Shown piece after piece: positions 8,287 through 16,750 of a stretch of DNA of 56,918 bases. The stretch comes from Belliella filtrata. Lineage in GTDB: Bacteria; Bacteroidota; Bacteroidia; Cytophagales; Cyclobacteriaceae. Location: assembly GCF_022549775.1 (NCBI RefSeq), contig NZ_JAKZGP010000030.1, forward strand, positions 1-56,918, given 5' to 3'. Under the pieces are notes generated by a model. It ran no database searches. It was not told where the DNA came from and saw only the letters and a program-made list of their open reading frames with translations. How positions within the stretch are numbered: position 1 is the stretch's first letter; the number at the start of each line of letters is the position of its first letter. The translations under genes were made by a program, and so were the position numbers.

Positions 8287-8709
8287 TTAAAGAACTCTTT
8301 CAGCTTGATTGAAAAAGAAGTTGCCTTCGATGGCAGCATTATCATCAGAATCAGAACCATGCACTGCATTAGCTTCTATTGATTTAGCGAAAATCTTTCT
8401 GATTGTTCCTTCAGCTGCATCGGCCGGGTTGGTAGCACCGATTAGTTTACGGAAATCTTCTACTGCATTGTCTTTTTCGAGGATAGCTGCGAAAATTGGT
8501 CCTGAAGACATATAAGCACAAAGGTCATTATAGAAAGGTCTTTCTTTGTGTACTTCATAGAATTTACCAGCAAGTTCAGCTGTTAGTTTTGTAGCTTTCA
8601 TTGCCACGATTTTGAAGCCAGCTTCTTCGATCATTTTCAAGATTGCACCAGAGTTGCCCGCTTCAAAAGCGTCAGGCTTGATCATGGTGAAAGTTCTGTT
8701 AGTTGCCAT
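8287..8709 (-). CDS. ndk: nucleoside diphosphate kinase
   Basis: This cytoplasmic enzyme of 140 residues transfers the gamma phosphate between nucleoside triphosphates and diphosphates through a phosphohistidine. The active-site histidine is H117 in the signature NAVHGSDS, and the N-terminal TMIKPDAF strand is typical. Length matches the family. The frame is open upstream to 8754, but the ATG at 8709 fits the family N-terminus and lies about 30 nt after a good promoter element (8744-8751). It is a single gene with its own promoter and terminator, divergent from the DHH phosphoesterase gene. Confidence 0.97.
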   Translation of the reverse strand: MATNRTFTMIKPDAFEAGNSGAILKMIEEAGFKIVAMKATKLTAELAGKFYEVHKERPFYNDLCAYMSSGPIFAAILEKDNAVEDFRKLIGATNPADAAEGTIRKIFAKSIEANAVHGSDSDDNAAIEGNFFFNQAERVL

Positions 8710-8743
8710 ATTAATAGTATTGTTGCTTTTTTGAATTCGAGTG

Positions 8744-8751
8744 CAAAAGTA
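8744..8751 (-). promoter_or_regulatory. -7 element of the ndk promoter
   Basis: On the minus strand the sequence is TACTTTTG, a full match to the Bacteroidota housekeeping -7 consensus TANNTTTG. It sits 34 nt before the ndk ATG and supports the start at 8709. A weak TTTCGG stands about 20 nt further upstream in place of the TTTG box. Confidence 0.6.
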
Positions 8752-8850
8752 CATGAAATATGTGAAGTTCCGAAAGAAGGGGGTTAAATCTATGTTATCA
8801 CCTTAAGCTATAGAAGATTATGATAATTGGGAATTTTGAAAAATTATCAT

Positions 8851-8858
8851 GACCTTTG
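8851..8858 (+). promoter_or_regulatory. candidate -7 element before the DHH phosphoesterase operon
   Basis: GACCTTTG matches TANNTTTG in seven of eight positions and lies 17-25 nt before the first ATG; a TTTTG stands about 12 nt upstream, closer than usual. A weak candidate. Confidence 0.35.
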
Positions 8859-8875
8859 CAAGCTGTCTTCTCTAA

Positions 8876-9940
8876 ATGAGAGACCACAAAAGCTTAAAAA
8901 TGCAATCAATAGAGTTATTTAAAAATAAAATTGCCTCGCCAGCCAAGATTGTAATCACGACTCATCACAAGCCAGATGCGGATGCATTAGGCTCTTCACT
9001 TGGGTTGAAAAATTACTTGATCAAAAAAGGCCATGAGGTTACTGTCATCACACCTTCAGATTATCCGTCTTTTTTACATTGGATGAAAGGCAATGATGAG
9101 GTGATAAATTTTGAAGATCCGAATCAAAAAGATAAAGCTATTCAGATCATCGCTGACGCTGAAATTATCTTTTGTCTCGACTTCTCTTGCTTGAGCAGGA
9201 TACAGTCGATGGAGGAGTATGTGAAAGAATCAAACGCATACATTGTCAATATAGATCACCACCAAGACCCCAAAGATTTTAGTCAATTCAGGTATTGGAG
9301 CACAGAGGCTGCGGCTACCTGTGAGCTTGTGTATGAGCTGATAGTGAAAATTGGAGACAAAGAACTTTTAGACTCAGATATAGCAGATTGTTTGTATGCG
9401 GGTATTATGACAGATACAGGTGGGTTTAGACATCCCAATACTACCAAAAATGTGCATATGATCACTGCGGAGCTTATTGCTTTAGGGGCTGATAATACCA
9501 AAATTTCTAAGCTCATATATGATACAAATAGTGTCAATAGGCTGAAGTTTATCGGTTTTGCTATTTCAAGAAGACTAACAATCAATCAAGATTTAAGAAT
9601 CGCATACTTTGCCATTTCTAAAAAGGATTTGAAAAAATATGCCTCTCAGACTGGTGATACAGAAGGTCTGGTGAATTACGCTTTGTCTATAGACGGAATC
9701 AAAATTGCGGCCCTTTTCACAGAACGTGAAGATGGTATCAAAATCTCATTCAGGTCAGTGGAAGAAGTGGCAGTCAATAAGTTTGCTCAGGAAAACTTCA
9801 ACGGTGGAGGTCATAAAAATGCATCAGGAGGAAAATCAGACTTGACATTGACCGAAACAACAGAGAAATTTGAAAAATTAATCAAAGAGAATATTAAAAC
9901 TTTATACAATCAATTAGATCTCATCCATGAAAAAAATTAA
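8876..9940 (+). CDS. DHH/DHHA1 phosphoesterase, NrnA-like
   Basis: This cytoplasmic phosphoesterase resembles NrnA (nanoRNase and pAp phosphatase). The metal-binding motifs are all visible: THHKPDADALGS (H30, H31, D34, D36), LDFS with D102, the DHH motif D127-H128-H129, TDTGGFR with D180, and the C-terminal DHHA1 motif GGGHKNASGG near 310-319. Length (354, or 346 from the ATG at 8900) fits. Both starts are possible; homologues usually begin shortly before FKNKIASP, which favours 8900. Its end overlaps the first FKBP gene by 14 nt, so it heads a four-gene operon. Whether it mainly degrades short RNAs, pAp or cyclic-dinucleotide products cannot be told from sequence. Confidence 0.92.
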   Translation: MRDHKSLKMQSIELFKNKIASPAKIVITTHHKPDADALGSSLGLKNYLIKKGHEVTVITPSDYPSFLHWMKGNDEVINFEDPNQKDKAIQIIADAEIIFCLDFSCLSRIQSMEEYVKESNAYIVNIDHHQDPKDFSQFRYWSTEAAATCELVYELIVKIGDKELLDSDIADCLYAGIMTDTGGFRHPNTTKNVHMITAELIALGADNTKISKLIYDTNSVNRLKFIGFAISRRLTINQDLRIAYFAISKKDLKKYASQTGDTEGLVNYALSIDGIKIAALFTEREDGIKISFRSVEEVAVNKFAQENFNGGGHKNASGGKSDLTLTETTEKFEKLIKENIKTLYNQLDLIHEKN

Positions 9941-10865
9941 AAGCATTTTATTGTCAGCAGCCGTATTAGCTGCGGCTGTTTCTATGTCAGCTTGTACCAA
10001 GACCAAGAAGACTACATCTGATGGCATAGAGTATACATATATCAAAGAGGGAAAAGATAGCCCGAAAAACGGTGAGTATGTATTGTACAATTTGATTGCA
10101 ATGACAGGTAGTGATTCTACTTTTATCTCTACTATAGATGATATGGCTCCTCAAGTATTCCAATACAATGACTCTGCATCGACCAATCTTGGTGTAGAAG
10201 AGATCATCCTTGGACTTAGAAAAGGAGATAGTATCACATTTGCAGCTCCTGCAGCTAAGATTTTTGGTGAATTCAATGTGCCGTTTTTCTTGAAAGCTGA
10301 AGATGATGTAAAAATCAGACTAGGTGTGATTGATGTGTTGGACGAAGATGGTGTACAAGCCTATTTCACTGCCCTACAAGATGCACAGATGAAAAAGCAA
10401 ACTGAGAATGCAGCAAAGCAGCTTGAAATTGATGTAAAACTCATTGAAGAGTATATTTCTGAAAATAATTTGAATGCAACCAAGACAGAGTCGGGTCTAT
10501 TTTACGTCATAGAAGAAGAAGGCAGCGGAGAGCAGATCGAGGCAGGTCAGACAGCAGAAGTAGACTATGCAGGCTACCTATTGGACGGCACTATCTTTGA
10601 CACAAGCAACAAAGAGAAGGCCCAAGCTGGAGGAGTTTATAATGAGCAAAGAGACCAAGCAAATCAGTACGTGCCATTAGAAGTACAAGTAGGTGTGGGT
10701 AGAGTGATTCCAGGATGGGATGAAGGTCTATCTTTATTGAAAAATGGATCAAAAGCGAAGTTTTTGATTCCTTCTACTTTGGCTTATGGTGATAGACAAT
10801 CAGGTGCTGTGATCAAGCCAAACTCCGTTCTGATCTTCGATGTCGAAGTTAAGGATGTAAAATAA
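9927..10865 (+). CDS. FKBP-type peptidyl-prolyl isomerase lipoprotein with two FKBP-like domains
   Basis: This is a 312-residue lipoprotein with lipobox MSAC (C23). The C-terminal domain (about 205-312) is a full FKBP fold: the Tyr and Phe-Asp active-site residues (VDYAGYLL, IFDTS), VIPGW with the tryptophan floor of the pocket, LAYGDR, and a final IFDVEV strand. The first part (about 40-135) looks like a second, degenerate FKBP domain (EEIILGLRKGDSITF resembles the WxxxLxxMxxGxK region). It would help fold periplasmic or outer-membrane proteins. It overlaps the DHH phosphoesterase gene by 14 nt and is followed after 11 nt by a second FKBP gene. FKBP lipoproteins are linked to gliding motility in some Bacteroidota (GldI), but I cannot assign that role here. 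Confidence 0.92.
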   Translation: MKKIKSILLSAAVLAAAVSMSACTKTKKTTSDGIEYTYIKEGKDSPKNGEYVLYNLIAMTGSDSTFISTIDDMAPQVFQYNDSASTNLGVEEIILGLRKGDSITFAAPAAKIFGEFNVPFFLKAEDDVKIRLGVIDVLDEDGVQAYFTALQDAQMKKQTENAAKQLEIDVKLIEEYISENNLNATKTESGLFYVIEEEGSGEQIEAGQTAEVDYAGYLLDGTIFDTSNKEKAQAGGVYNEQRDQANQYVPLEVQVGVGRVIPGWDEGLSLLKNGSKAKFLIPSTLAYGDRQSGAVIKPNSVLIFDVEVKDVK

Positions 10866-10876
10866 TTAAAAACTTT

Positions 10877-11419
10877 ATGAAAAAGTTAAGCTTACCAGTC
10901 ATTGCAATCATGTTGTTCTTTTCCTGTATATCTGAGCAAGAAAATTACAGTATCAGGTTAGAACAAGACAAAGAGGCCATTGAAGCTTATTTGGAAGAAA
11001 ATCCAATAGATCACGTCCATAAATATGAAGATGTTAATAATGGTGTCTACATATTTTGGAAAGAGAAGATGAATGGAGATGAAGAATATGTCTTTGGGGA
11101 TACTTTGTTTATCGATTATACTGGACGCTTACTTAATGATAAAGTTTTTGATTCAACCAATGACAGTATAGCAAGAGCGCATCAAGTTCACAATCCACAG
11201 CGTCAATATAAGCCTTGGGAATTTATTGTGGGAAGGCAAAGTGCTATTCAAGGCTTTATCTTTGCATTAAGTAAAATGCAAGAAGGTGATGATTTGGTTA
11301 CTATATTCCCGTCTCTTTATGGCTATGGATCTCAAGTGAATGGCAATATTCCCGCAAATTCTCCGTTGATTTTCGATATCAAGCTTGTCAGAGTTGGCAA
11401 ATTCGAGTCAGACGATTAG
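10877..11419 (+). CDS. second FKBP-type lipoprotein of the tandem array
   Basis: This 180-residue lipoprotein has its lipid-acceptor Cys at C17 (FFSC). A single FKBP domain spans about 65-175. The pocket residues YTG, VFDST and LYGYG are kept, but the usual tryptophan of VIxGW is phenylalanine (AIQGF). Like the other two it carries an insert between the Phe-Asp and the VIxGW region, ending in NPQRQYKPWEF, which points to tandem duplication. Isomerase activity is likely but not certain. Confidence 0.9.
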   Translation: MKKLSLPVIAIMLFFSCISEQENYSIRLEQDKEAIEAYLEENPIDHVHKYEDVNNGVYIFWKEKMNGDEEYVFGDTLFIDYTGRLLNDKVFDSTNDSIARAHQVHNPQRQYKPWEFIVGRQSAIQGFIFALSKMQEGDDLVTIFPSLYGYGSQVNGNIPANSPLIFDIKLVRVGKFESDD

Positions 11420-11442
11420 GATTCATTAAATAATCAATTTGA

Positions 11443-11997
11443 ATGAAAAAAATAAAGTTAATACTATTGATTCCAATTTTGGCTTTCATCAGTTGTGAGG
11501 AAATGAATCCATTTGGACCTCCGCCTTATGATATAGAAGGGAATCTTGCAAGAGATAGGGAGATAGTGGATGAGTACTTAGCCAATACACCTATCGACAG
11601 CTTGTATAGAGTTCATGATCCTTCTGGTGTCATTGTCATTGTACAAGAAGAGGGTACTGGCTCAAGACCAACTACTAATAATGTTGTATATACAAATTAT
11701 ATTGGAAGCTTACTTGACGGGTCTGTTTTCGATACCAATATAGAAGCAGTAGCAAGGGAAAATGATCTTCATTCCGAAAATAGTACTTACAATCCTTTAG
11801 TATTTACAATTCCGGCATTGAACAGTACTGGTTCAACGATCCAAGGCTTTGGTTTAGGCTTTAGAAGATTAAGGTCAGGGTCTAAGGGGGTACTTATCAT
11901 ACCTTCTCCGTATGGCTATAGAGATTCAGGGTCAAATGAAAATATTCCACCTAACTCAGTATTGAGATTTGATGTTGAGTTTCTTGGATTAGATTAA
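11443..11997 (+). CDS. third FKBP-type lipoprotein of the tandem array
   Basis: This 184-residue lipoprotein has lipobox FISC (C18). The FKBP domain (about 60-184) keeps the tyrosine (TNYIG), VFDTN and PYGYRDSG, but again replaces the pocket tryptophan with phenylalanine (TIQGF). It is the most divergent copy and has a slightly longer segment (ALNSTGST) before that site. It is the last gene of the operon, followed by a strong terminator. Confidence 0.9.
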   Translation: MKKIKLILLIPILAFISCEEMNPFGPPPYDIEGNLARDREIVDEYLANTPIDSLYRVHDPSGVIVIVQEEGTGSRPTTNNVVYTNYIGSLLDGSVFDTNIEAVARENDLHSENSTYNPLVFTIPALNSTGSTIQGFGLGFRRLRSGSKGVLIIPSPYGYRDSGSNENIPPNSVLRFDVEFLGLD

Positions 11998-12010
11998 ATT
12001 ATAAAACTTA

Positions 12011-12038
12011 AAAAGGCAGCGTTTTCGCTGCCTTTTTT
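12011..12038 (+). terminator. intrinsic terminator of the FKBP operon
   Basis: A stem of 11 bp, AAAAGGCAGCG/CGCTGCCTTTT (12011-12021 and 12026-12036), has a TTTT loop and a T-run. It is placed 14 nt after the third FKBP stop codon. Confidence 0.93.
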
Positions 12039-12114
12039 CTTTGGTGTTCATTCAATTTTTTTCTCTATATTAAGGTCTTGGTGTAGTTTTTCAATGTAAA
12101 TAGCCCGAGACCCT

Positions 12115-13317
12115 ATGAAGATAGCCTTGATAAAAGAAGGGAAGCGTCCCGCTGATCGAAGAGTAGCTTTTACTCCAAGTCAGTTGATTAACATTCAAGA
12201 AAATTTCCCGGATTTGATTTTCAAAATTGAGCCTTCTGATGTTAGGTCTTTTGAAGATGAGGAATATCAGTCTTTAGGCTTAGAAGTAAGCACGGACCTC
12301 TCTGACTGTGATTTGCTGATAGGGATCAAAGAGGTGCCTGTGCCACAACTTATACCCAATAAATCCTATCTTTTCTTTTCACATACTATAAAGAAACAGC
12401 CATTTAATAAGCTCCTACTGGAAGCCATATTGGAAAAACAAATTAAGCTGATAGATTATGAAGTGATTAAGAATGCTGATGGGGAGCGCTTAGTAGCTTT
12501 TGGTAGATGGGCAGGTATAGTAGGTGCTTATAATGGGCTATGGACATATGGTCAAAAGTCCGGCTTGTATGATATCAAGAGGGCGTTTATGTGTTTTGAC
12601 CGATCTGAGCTTGATGAAGAATTGTCTAAAGTTCAGCTACCTCCTATCAAGATTGTAGTCACTGGTACAGGAAGGGTCGGAAAAGGTGTGGTTGAAGTAT
12701 TGCTTACAGCAGGCGTAAAGCAAGTTGATCGACAGGGATTTTTGACTTCATATTTTGATGGCCCTGTTTTTACAGTTCTCTCTTCTTCAGACTATAACAG
12801 AAGAAAAACGGACGGAGGATTTGATAGGATAGAATTTTATCAAGACCCAAGTGGCTATGAAAGTCATTTCTTGAAGTTTGCTGAAGTCAGCGACATCCTA
12901 ATGGCTGCGGCATATTGGGACAGTCGAGCTCCAAAATTGTTCATTCCTAAGGACATTCAATCAGAAGATTTTAACATTTCCGTCATTGCGGATATTACCT
13001 GTGACATTCATGGTTCTGTTCCGACCACAATTAGAGCATCTAGAGTTGCAGATCCAGTTTATGATGTTGATCGACATACTTTCGAAGAGCTACCAGCATT
13101 TGGGAAACAAGATAGTATTTCAGTGATGGCTATTGATAATTTACCCTCTGAATTACCGAGGGATGCATCAGAAGCATTTGGGGAAATGTTGATGCAACAC
13201 TTTATCCCTGAGCTAATGAAGGATGATTCAGAAATCATTCGTAAAGCTACTATTACAGAAAATGGGGAATTGACAGATGACTTTTTATATTTGACAGATT
13301 ATGTACAAGGTGACTAA
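12115..13317 (+). CDS. saccharopine dehydrogenase-like NAD(P)-dependent oxidoreductase
   Basis: This 400-residue cytoplasmic enzyme belongs to the alanine dehydrogenase/transhydrogenase N-domain superfamily and most resembles the LYS1 type of saccharopine dehydrogenase (lysine-forming). Visible features are the N-terminal IKEGKRPADRRVAFTP, a lysine in GIKEVP (K72) and a histidine in FSHTIKKQ (H90), which match the catalytic Lys/His pair of LYS1, and the Rossmann motif VVTGTGRVGKG (182-191). It would catalyse NAD-dependent reductive or oxidative amination between 2-oxoglutarate and lysine or a related amino acid. No other lysine gene is near. deoC follows after 9 nt, suggesting co-transcription. 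Confidence 0.85.
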   Translation: MKIALIKEGKRPADRRVAFTPSQLINIQENFPDLIFKIEPSDVRSFEDEEYQSLGLEVSTDLSDCDLLIGIKEVPVPQLIPNKSYLFFSHTIKKQPFNKLLLEAILEKQIKLIDYEVIKNADGERLVAFGRWAGIVGAYNGLWTYGQKSGLYDIKRAFMCFDRSELDEELSKVQLPPIKIVVTGTGRVGKGVVEVLLTAGVKQVDRQGFLTSYFDGPVFTVLSSSDYNRRKTDGGFDRIEFYQDPSGYESHFLKFAEVSDILMAAAYWDSRAPKLFIPKDIQSEDFNISVIADITCDIHGSVPTTIRASRVADPVYDVDRHTFEELPAFGKQDSISVMAIDNLPSELPRDASEAFGEMLMQHFIPELMKDDSEIIRKATITENGELTDDFLYLTDYVQGD

Positions 13318-13326
13318 GCAATAATT

Positions 13327-13974
13327 ATGAAAAACATAGAAAGATACATTGAGCAAACTGTCCTAAAGCCAACCCTGACGGATAGAGATATAGATCAAGT
13401 GGTCAAAGAGGCCTTAGAACATGGTTTTGTGGGAGTTTGTGTGCCACCATTTTGGGTGAAAAAAGCTAAAAGAGATCTAGGTGAATCTGATGTGCAGTTG
13501 GTTACTGTGGTGGGATTTCCGCTGGGACATCAGCTTAGCGAAGCAAAAGCTTATGAAACAGAATTAGCAATCAAAGATGGAGCTGATGAGATAGACTTGG
13601 TCTGGTCACTATCAGCATACAAGTCAGGGATGAATTGGCCAAAAATAGAAATAGCCAAGATCGGCAATATCTGTCATCAACAAGAGAAGCTACTCAAAGT
13701 AATCATCGAGACAGCTTACCTGAGCGATGAAGAGATTGTAGAGGCATGTATGATTTGCAAAGATGCTGGTGTCGATTATGTGAAGACTTCTACTGGATAT
13801 GCTCCAGAAGGTGCTAAAGTGGAACATGTAGCCTTGATGCGTGAGCATTTGCCAAGTAATATTGGTATAAAAGCAAGTGGAGGCATAAAAACTGCGGAAC
13901 AAGCCATTGCATTGATTCGAGCTGGTGCAGATAGGATTGGTACCAGTTCGGGTGTACAAATTGTTAAGCCCTAG
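13327..13974 (+). CDS. deoC: deoxyribose-phosphate aldolase
   Basis: This 215-residue cytoplasmic class I aldolase cleaves 2-deoxyribose 5-phosphate to glyceraldehyde 3-phosphate and acetaldehyde in deoxynucleoside catabolism. The catalytic residues are present: D90 in DEIDLV, the Schiff-base lysine K153 in DYVKTSTGY, and K182 in GIKASGG. Length is normal. The segment after D90 (LVWSLSAYKSG) departs from the common VIN-G form. The stop codon overlaps the stop of the converging phosphate transporter gene in the tetranucleotide CTAG. Confidence 0.95.
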   Translation: MKNIERYIEQTVLKPTLTDRDIDQVVKEALEHGFVGVCVPPFWVKKAKRDLGESDVQLVTVVGFPLGHQLSEAKAYETELAIKDGADEIDLVWSLSAYKSGMNWPKIEIAKIGNICHQQEKLLKVIIETAYLSDEEIVEACMICKDAGVDYVKTSTGYAPEGAKVEHVALMREHLPSNIGIKASGGIKTAEQAIALIRAGADRIGTSSGVQIVKP

Positions 13975-15167
13975 TTATTTGCTGGGATTTCAGTTGAGTT
14001 TACTTTTTTCTCATTGGCTTGAGAATTTGTCATGTCCTCATGTCTGTTGAAATATATTAAAAGAAAGGGGATGATGAAAAATGTCAAAAGAATATAGGCG
14101 AACCCAACAATCCTGGTTTTTACAGACTCTTTTCCAAGGTAAGTAGCTATTTTTACTGGGATATTCCTGATGGAATTTATTGGCATAAATATAAGTGCCC
14201 CAATCACATTGAACAGCAGGTGAACGATTGCAATGCTAATGGCAGCCTCTGTATTGTAAATGGCTGCTATCAGTGCTGTAATGGTAGTCCCGATATTAGC
14301 CCCGATGATAAAGGGAAATACTTTGATCAACGAAATCCTCCTGTTGGCTACAGCTGGGACGATCAGTGAAGTAGTGACCGTGCTCGATTGTACCGCGGAA
14401 GTGAAGAATATTCCATACAAAAACGCCACAGCTGGAGTTTTGAAAATATGCTTGCTTACTTTTTTATAATTGTCAGAGATGAATGTTTTGAAAACAGTAG
14501 CGGATAGGATCTTGATTGCTCCAAATACAAGCAATATACTTCCAATCAATGCTATGATAGGATACTTAATGGAAGATACCAGCCACAAGGAAAATGGTCT
14601 TGTAAAAAAGGCATTGTACCTAATTGGTCCTTCAGCAGAATTTTTGGATTCAAAAAATGTATGCGTAATGAACTGAGCGGATTGGCTCAAAAACCCAAAG
14701 TAAAATTCTAACGGAAATAGAATGATAACAGTAATGATGTTGAATACATCATGGAGAACACCCGCTGATAAGGCTTTTTTGAACTCTCCTCTTTTCATGA
14801 TAAAGGAGAAAGACACTAGGGTGCTGGTAATCGTTGTGCCGATATTTGCCCCCATGACCAAAGGTACAGCTTGAGTGAGTGTCAAGCTACCTGAGGCAAC
14901 TACAGCGACAATCATCGCAGTTACCGTCGAGCTACTTTGAATCAAAGCTGTCATCAAAAGACCGATAAAGAGACCTACAAATGGATTGTTTGTAGCTTGA
15001 AAGACTTCTTTTGCCAATTCATTGTTAAGCTGAAGCATAGATACAGTCAGTAAGTCTATGGACAGCATAAAAAGCAATAGTGCAAAGGCCATTTTCAAAA
15101 AGAAAATTGCTCTATGTGATTGATTATGTGAATCTTTGCTTATTGTCATCGATTGAAAAAGCCACAT
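13971..15167 (-). CDS. Na/Pi-cotransporter family protein (NptA/YjbB type)
   Basis: This 398-residue membrane protein carries the inverted-repeat signature of the SLC34-like Na+/phosphate symporters. Both halves have a QSS motif followed by a GANIGTT motif: IQSSSTVTAM with MGANIGTTIT, and VQSSTVTTSL with IGANIGTTIT. There are about nine to ten hydrophobic segments, and it lacks the C-terminal PhoU-like domain found in many bacterial members. It would move phosphate with sodium across the inner membrane. The start is ATG 15167 or the second ATG at 15149. It is divergent from a PiT-like gene, making a phosphate-related pair. Confidence 0.9.
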   Translation of the reverse strand: MWLFQSMTISKDSHNQSHRAIFFLKMAFALLLFMLSIDLLTVSMLQLNNELAKEVFQATNNPFVGLFIGLLMTALIQSSSTVTAMIVAVVASGSLTLTQAVPLVMGANIGTTITSTLVSFSFIMKRGEFKKALSAGVLHDVFNIITVIILFPLEFYFGFLSQSAQFITHTFFESKNSAEGPIRYNAFFTRPFSLWLVSSIKYPIIALIGSILLVFGAIKILSATVFKTFISDNYKKVSKHIFKTPAVAFLYGIFFTSAVQSSTVTTSLIVPAVANRRISLIKVFPFIIGANIGTTITALIAAIYNTEAAISIAIVHLLFNVIGALIFMPINSIRNIPVKIATYLGKESVKTRIVGFAYILLTFFIIPFLLIYFNRHEDMTNSQANEKKVNSTEIPANN

Positions 15168-15476
15168 TGGAGTGGTCTTGCCCTATTTTATGCCACAAAG
15201 TAACGGTAGAAAATATGAAATAGTCAGTGTTTAGTATGAAGATATTGTTAATATTGACAGCTTGTTTTTGGTGAAAAATTGAATCGAGATAAATTTTTAT
15301 TTTGAATATGCTCATGAATTTTTCAATTGATTTCGTTTTGTGAAATTTTAGGTGATATAGATTGTAAGGTTCAGGGTGTTAAGAAATGGTATCAATGTCT
15401 TAACAATTTGTTAACATTCAAGCCAATTAATCTTCTTTACCTTTGTGACGGAATTATTCATAAGCCACAAAATATT
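15168..15476. other. divergent regulatory region of two phosphate-type transporters
   Basis: The 309 bases between the divergent transporter genes hold no convincing gene. A frame continues upstream of the PiT-like start to 15327, but it would include the promoter element at 15438-15445, so I treat it as untranslated. Confidence 0.6.
15438..15445 (+). promoter_or_regulatory. -7 element of the PiT-like transporter gene
   Basis: TACCTTTG is a full match to TANNTTTG. It lies 31 nt before the ATG at 15477 and so argues for that start over the earlier frame start at 15327. TTGTTAACA at 15408-15416 is a possible upstream box, with slightly long spacing. Confidence 0.65.
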
Positions 15477-16607
15477 ATGGCCAAGCTTAAAGATCAAAAC
15501 ATTAATCAGGACGCTTTATCCAAAGTTTCCTATGCACTTTTTGATTTCACAAAGAAAGAAAAGTCATTTTTATTAATTACACTAATTCTAGTGTCTATCG
15601 CTGGAATCATTACACCCTATACTTATGCCGCAATGTGGTTTGGATTTGCGTTAGCTGCTTATTCGGCCATCGCAAATGATAGTATACAGACGATCGGTAC
15701 TTTCATAGCCTCCAATCAAGAGAGAAAATGGTATTGGTTGTGGTTATTTATGGGGCTAATTTTCGTTGGTACGGTCACCTTCAGTTGGTTCACCTATAAT
15801 GGTGATGTTAGTTATCAAAGATTACAAGTTCCGGGGCTTGAGGAAGCACCTACTAGTTTTGTTTTCTTACAGCTAGCTGCACCAATTGTCCTGTTGGTTA
15901 TGACCAGAATGAGGATGCCTGTATCTACGACATTCTTATTGCTTAATGTTTTCACTTATAAAGCTGGGACCATTGTGAGTGTTATGCAAAAAAGCTTTTT
16001 GGGTTATCTTCTGGCTTTTGTGATAGCGATCATCGTTTGGTTTACCTTAGAGAAATTTGTTACGACCTACCTCAAGGGTAAGGCAAAACCTTACTGGTAT
16101 GTGCTACAATGGATCACTTCAGGTACACTTTGGGCAGTGTGGATCATGCAAGATGCTGCGAATATTGCAGTGTTCCTTCCTCGTCAGCTGAATGTGTGGG
16201 AGTTTGTAGCTTATACAGGTTTTGTATTCTTAGGGCTTGGTTTCTTATTTTATCTCAAAGGCGATAGGATTCAAGGAATCGTGAATGAAAAGACAAAAGT
16301 AACTGATGTAAGGGCTGCAACCATAGTGGATTTTGTATATGCTATAATATTGATCTATTTCAAAATGATAAGCAATGTTCCTATGAGTACCACATGGGTA
16401 TTTATAGGATTGTTGGGAGGTAGAGAGTTGTCTATTGCTTTGGCAAAATCGAAGAAACTTACAAAACGGAAGGCTAGATTAGTACGTGCTTATAGATTGG
16501 CTAGAAAGGATATTGTTAGGGCTTTGATAGGTTTGTTAGTATCTCTTATCTTGGCTTTGATCATCAATGAAGGTGTGAGAAAGGAAATTTTCGATTTGAT
16601 TTTCTAA
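15477..16607 (+). CDS. distant PiT-family (inorganic phosphate transporter) membrane protein
   Basis: This 376-residue protein has about ten hydrophobic segments. I place it in the PiT/PHO4 superfamily because of duplicated signature elements. ANDSIQT (first half) and QDAANIA (second half) stand where PiT proteins have GANDVANA. MPVSTTFLL and VPMSTTWVF match the PVSTTH motif of each half, the latter followed by GLLGGRE. It is a remote member, with the conserved asparagine and aspartate in altered order in the second copy. PiT proteins move metal-phosphate or phosphate with a cation. The start at 15477 (MAKLKDQN) is supported by the promoter just upstream. A terminator follows. Confidence 0.72.
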   Translation: MAKLKDQNINQDALSKVSYALFDFTKKEKSFLLITLILVSIAGIITPYTYAAMWFGFALAAYSAIANDSIQTIGTFIASNQERKWYWLWLFMGLIFVGTVTFSWFTYNGDVSYQRLQVPGLEEAPTSFVFLQLAAPIVLLVMTRMRMPVSTTFLLLNVFTYKAGTIVSVMQKSFLGYLLAFVIAIIVWFTLEKFVTTYLKGKAKPYWYVLQWITSGTLWAVWIMQDAANIAVFLPRQLNVWEFVAYTGFVFLGLGFLFYLKGDRIQGIVNEKTKVTDVRAATIVDFVYAIILIYFKMISNVPMSTTWVFIGLLGGRELSIALAKSKKLTKRKARLVRAYRLARKDIVRALIGLLVSLILALIINEGVRKEIFDLIF

Positions 16608-16678
16608 AGGAGTCGAAACTTGTTCGAGATTGAATGGTCTACTTGTTTGGTCGAGAACGCATCAAATGATTATACAAG

Positions 16679-16710
16679 AGCGCAGTCGTATCACAGACTG
16701 CGCTTTTTTT
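16679..16710 (+). terminator. intrinsic terminator after the PiT-like gene
   Basis: A 9-bp stem AGCGCAGTC/GACTGCGCT (16679-16687 and 16696-16704) is followed by a T-run. Confidence 0.92.
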
Positions 16711-16735
16711 ATGCTCTTCTTTAAGATCAATGTTG

Positions 16736-16743
16736 TATTTTTG
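16736..16743 (+). promoter_or_regulatory. -7 element of tadA, close to the start codon
   Basis: TATTTTTG fully matches TANNTTTG but ends 7 nt before the tadA ATG. If used, transcription would begin at or next to the start codon, giving a leaderless mRNA. No good ribosome binding site lies between. Confidence 0.45.
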
Positions 16744-16750
16744 AGACATC

